A stretch of 6,943 nucleotides of DNA from Thermoplasmatota archaeon (GTDB taxonomy: Archaea; Thermoplasmatota; Thermoplasmata; RBG-16-68-12; JAGMCJ01), in contig JAJISH010000288.1 in NCBI GenBank assembly GCA_022848825.1, positions 1-6,943 on the forward strand, in the 5' to 3' direction. The position numbers and the translations under genes are program-made. Numbering within the stretch: position 1 is the stretch's first letter; every line of letters starts with the position of its first letter. This document shows, one piece after another, positions 6,201 to 6,943 of this stretch. The notes beneath the pieces are model-generated. The model made no database searches. It was not told the origin of the DNA and saw only the letters and a program-made list of their open reading frames with translations.

Positions 6201-6943
6201 ATCCTCAGCACTATTCTTGCAGTTGTGTTATGGCCAGCATCATCCTCGGCCGTGATAATCACCAACGAGCCGTCCATGGAGTCGTCTCCTTCGAACGCCG
6301 GATACTCAGCCGTCCAGATGCCATCATCCGCCACGTCATCTCCCATGGAGCCGTTGTCGTACATCTGGAAGACGCCGTAGTCAGCGTAGAGCACGGTCAC
6401 GTTGGCGTAAACAGCATTGCCCGAATCGAAATCCCCATCATTGTCCTCTATCTGGACGTAGATCCCGAACGACTCGTTCCCTCTGAGATCCTCCCTGGCA
6501 GTCGTATCGAGATTGCCGTCATACCACTTCTGGACGAAGAGCGGGGGATGCTCGCCCGCGGCTCCCAAGAGCAAAGAGCTCCAGATCACTTCGCCCTTTA
6601 TGGATTCGACCACACCGACCTCGACCCTGTCATCAGGCTGAATCGTGTGGTTCAGAATGCTCCAGACCTCGCCGATGAACCAGTCGCCATCCTCTCTCAG
6701 TCCGTATGGGTCCCCAGAGTTGGGTCCGTACGAGATCGTTCCCTGGGTCTGAAGTATCTCGAACTCATTGTTCACGCGAATGTAAACCTCCGTTCTCCAG
6801 CTATACAGATTCTCCCCGCCCTGGTGGGTGATGTTTATTATCGCCCCGTCCCACACACCAGTATCATAAATCGGGTCCAGTGCTCCTTCCATCTGGAGCT
6901 TCGTTGAAGCCTCTGGCGTTGGGATCGAGTACACCCATATGAA
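3221..6943 (-). CDS. Giant secreted surface protein: pilin-like N-region, Ig-like domain, FG-GAP/VCBS propeller repeats; 5' end outside window
   Basis: At least 1,240 codons. The frame is open through the window edge (FIW before the GTG at 6934), so the start lies beyond 6943 and the GTG is not it. Residues below count from that GTG. Residues 1-125 (WDGAIINITHQGGENL, DWFIGEVWSI) resemble the beta domain of Thermoplasmata type IV pilin-like proteins. FIWVYSIP may be the end of the hydrophobic helix after a class III signal. Residues 130-247 are Ig-like, with MYDNGSMGDDVADDGIWTA. Residues 248-610 are beta-rich and unrecognised. Propeller repeats lie at 616-738 and 1080-1231, around a beta-sandwich insertion (about 759-1061). 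Only one cysteine is visible, the protein is acidic, and more than fifteen N-x-S/T sequons occur, all fitting extracellular exposure. No C-terminal anchor or sorting motif is present: the end is VTIERERE, inside a repeat. Role is likely adhesion or surface binding; no enzymatic domain is seen. Confidence 0.85.
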   Translation of the reverse strand, partial: FIWVYSIPTPEASTKLQMEGALDPIYDTGVWDGAIINITHQGGENLYSWRTEVYIRVNNEFEILQTQGTISYGPNSGDPYGLREDGDWFIGEVWSILNHTIQPDDRVEVGVVESIKGEVIWSSLLLGAAGEHPPLFVQKWYDGNLDTTAREDLRGNESFGIYVQIEDNDGDFDSGNAVYANVTVLYADYGVFQMYDNGSMGDDVADDGIWTAEYPAFEGDDSMDGSLVIITAEDDAGHNTTARIVLRIEEPKVINYYEQPDEGNETPTPRWGPELLPGSGLQHYEIFNETEWEKLRWSGNGTRTFIKGERLVIVIASQFLPDCNLDNKFWLFKAESGVSPQPIVYGGGPMTRTSIPSSTEAFDLVDYVGKFNVWEYRWNTSSEGHGFSDGLLEYGQHSLRIKLRSSYTAPPDNLFEVQDFLTITDEDGNAPDYPDVQTFLDPDHEHPSDTFNYTDIMYVKVIVEDTDSSFEIGNVRIQDFGNGIQIWAKPGNPPINAATVNNSVSYKFSIDLSKPNFDPWLFGENSYTLRVLYLKDINEEYKVSLNTMVTVRGPRWYLDIATAIEAYSHPVHESQIYSMFFENLVFRWEEYWVEFYDAGPGGQQDPPWGEGAFLSIVYGDLDDDSDLDIVVGIEAGKVFMYRNQGGLGHFWQKRVIDDLGVPVTAVDVGFIDQDNITDVVAGTDDGHIWWYANDNMWTPTIVDDTGSEIKALRLADMDDDGDDDLVVASGTEVLVYQNTDGVFGTITTTEYYTDMDIPIKGTVSGSHMDTHMSDDTYESITEVTGTAYDVSTYLAVGEDRANWSNVTGEYQDTHLVDDDYEDLQEGFDWQNQNFYWWLLRDYVGDDASGHRYNFSNVQAGDQINLRVVGYVSAGTEEFEVGWSTNGNVQFPATWKIDQTTPQEYTFNLTAQGFTDGDISIWIRDSDNSAKDQVSDAMMSTVSLDYVAVEVYNSNGTTSTLDHVWRIESIPGGGDAYKFFVEAYHTDNSENDDFKFQFSTSSDGPWTDMVTVTYVSDPNTYTGATLPTTISGAVYVRVVDTDGTVGNLNNDVIYVDHMFIRRYVVTVTPYSIDLASIVNDIAVGDLDGDGDYDVAAATSSGNVYAHYNDGTGEIAPSDTLPATGSALSVDLADIDGDDDLDIVAGTDDNKVYWFENDLPTTTWTRELVRATDGAVITLRAGDVDGDYWDDIVIGTDTGKTVWYKNEHPGWLQNVVDSRDTIVYDLDIGDVDRGVTIERERE
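3240..3696 (-). repeat. FG-GAP/VCBS propeller repeats 4-6 and truncated repeat 7
   Basis: Repeats begin near 3696, 3556, 3407 and 3265 (minus strand), again 47-50 residues apart. Cores are GDLDGDGDYDVAAA, ADIDGDDDLDIVAG, GDVDGDYWDDIVIG and the incomplete GDVDRG. Strands YAHYND, YWFEND and VWYKNE follow the first three. The fourth copy breaks off after the first residues of its calcium loop and is replaced by VTIERERE and a stop. Confidence 0.88.
3752..4661 (-). other. Beta-sandwich insertion between propeller repeats 3 and 4
   Basis: About 300 residues separate the two propeller segments. They begin with two copies of a short motif, DTHMSDDTYESITE (near 4597-4638) and DTHLVDDDYEDLQE (near 4470-4512). 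Two modules of similar layout follow. The first includes GDQINLRVVGY, EEFEVGWSTNG and SLDYVAVEVYN. The second includes LDHVWRIESIPGG, FFVEAYHTDN, FKFQFSTSSDGPW, VYVRVVDTDGT and YVDHMFIRR. Both look like jelly-roll or galactose-binding-like folds of the kind common in archaeal surface proteins. No binding site can be named from sequence. Confidence 0.65.
4722..5089 (-). repeat. FG-GAP/VCBS propeller repeats 1-3 of the surface protein
   Basis: Three coding repeats of about 46-50 residues begin near 5089, 4939 and 4802 (minus strand). Their calcium-loop cores are GDLDDDSDLDIVVG, GFIDQDNITDVVAG and ADMDDDGDDDLVVA. Each is followed by a strand with an aromatic pair and Asn (VFMYRNQ, IWWYAND, VLVYQNTD). 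Repeat 2 has a weakened loop (IDQDNITD). This pattern is that of integrin-like beta-propeller blades with Ca2+-binding DxDxDG loops. Confidence 0.9.

Noticed and set aside
5606..6907. Plus-strand open frame (433 codons) opposite the giant surface protein
   Set aside because: No recognisable domain and no promoter, and it lies opposite a frame with clear secreted-protein domains. It is a shadow of the real gene.

Overview
The window reads as chromosomal DNA of a euryarchaeon, most likely from the Thermoplasmatota. It has a TFIIB-type general transcription factor, a long two-repeat archaeal tRNA-splicing endonuclease, and a regulator of an archaea-specific family. TATA boxes sit at leaderless spacing, and there is a very large secreted protein with a pilin-like N-terminal region. 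The lineage is inferred from gene content and domain style, not from a marker-gene tree.

Layout. Bases 1-473 (+) are the 3' part of a TFB gene that begins before the window. It converges with an EndA gene (470-1522, -), and the two genes share a CTAG that gives both stop codons. A 143-base divergent intergenic region (1523-1665) holds one TATA box for each flanking gene. Next is a two-gene plus-strand operon. Its first gene (1666-2607) is a Cro/C1-type helix-turn-helix regulator whose two flanking arms look like copies of one fold. Its second gene (2612-3217), four bases later, is a small protein resembling a degenerate TraB/PrgY-family member. Bases 3221-6943 (-) hold more than 1,240 codons of a giant extracellular protein whose 5' end lies outside the window. 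It converges on the operon with a 3-base gap.

How the genes relate. The first half is information processing: transcription initiation, intron removal from tRNA, and a regulator with its operon partner. The second half is cell surface. From its N-terminus the giant protein shows a pilin-like beta domain, an Ig-like domain, a long uncharacterised beta-rich stretch, and three FG-GAP/VCBS propeller repeats. Then come an insertion of about 300 residues with two related beta-sandwich modules and three more propeller repeats. A seventh repeat is cut off within its calcium loop by the stop codon. Nothing ties the surface protein functionally to its neighbours.

The points most worth following are the abrupt C-terminus of the giant protein, the propeller split by an insertion, the duplicated arms of the regulator, and the loss of both GxxH-type motifs in the TraB-like partner. 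I see no CRISPR array, tRNA, rRNA, insertion sequence or phage gene.
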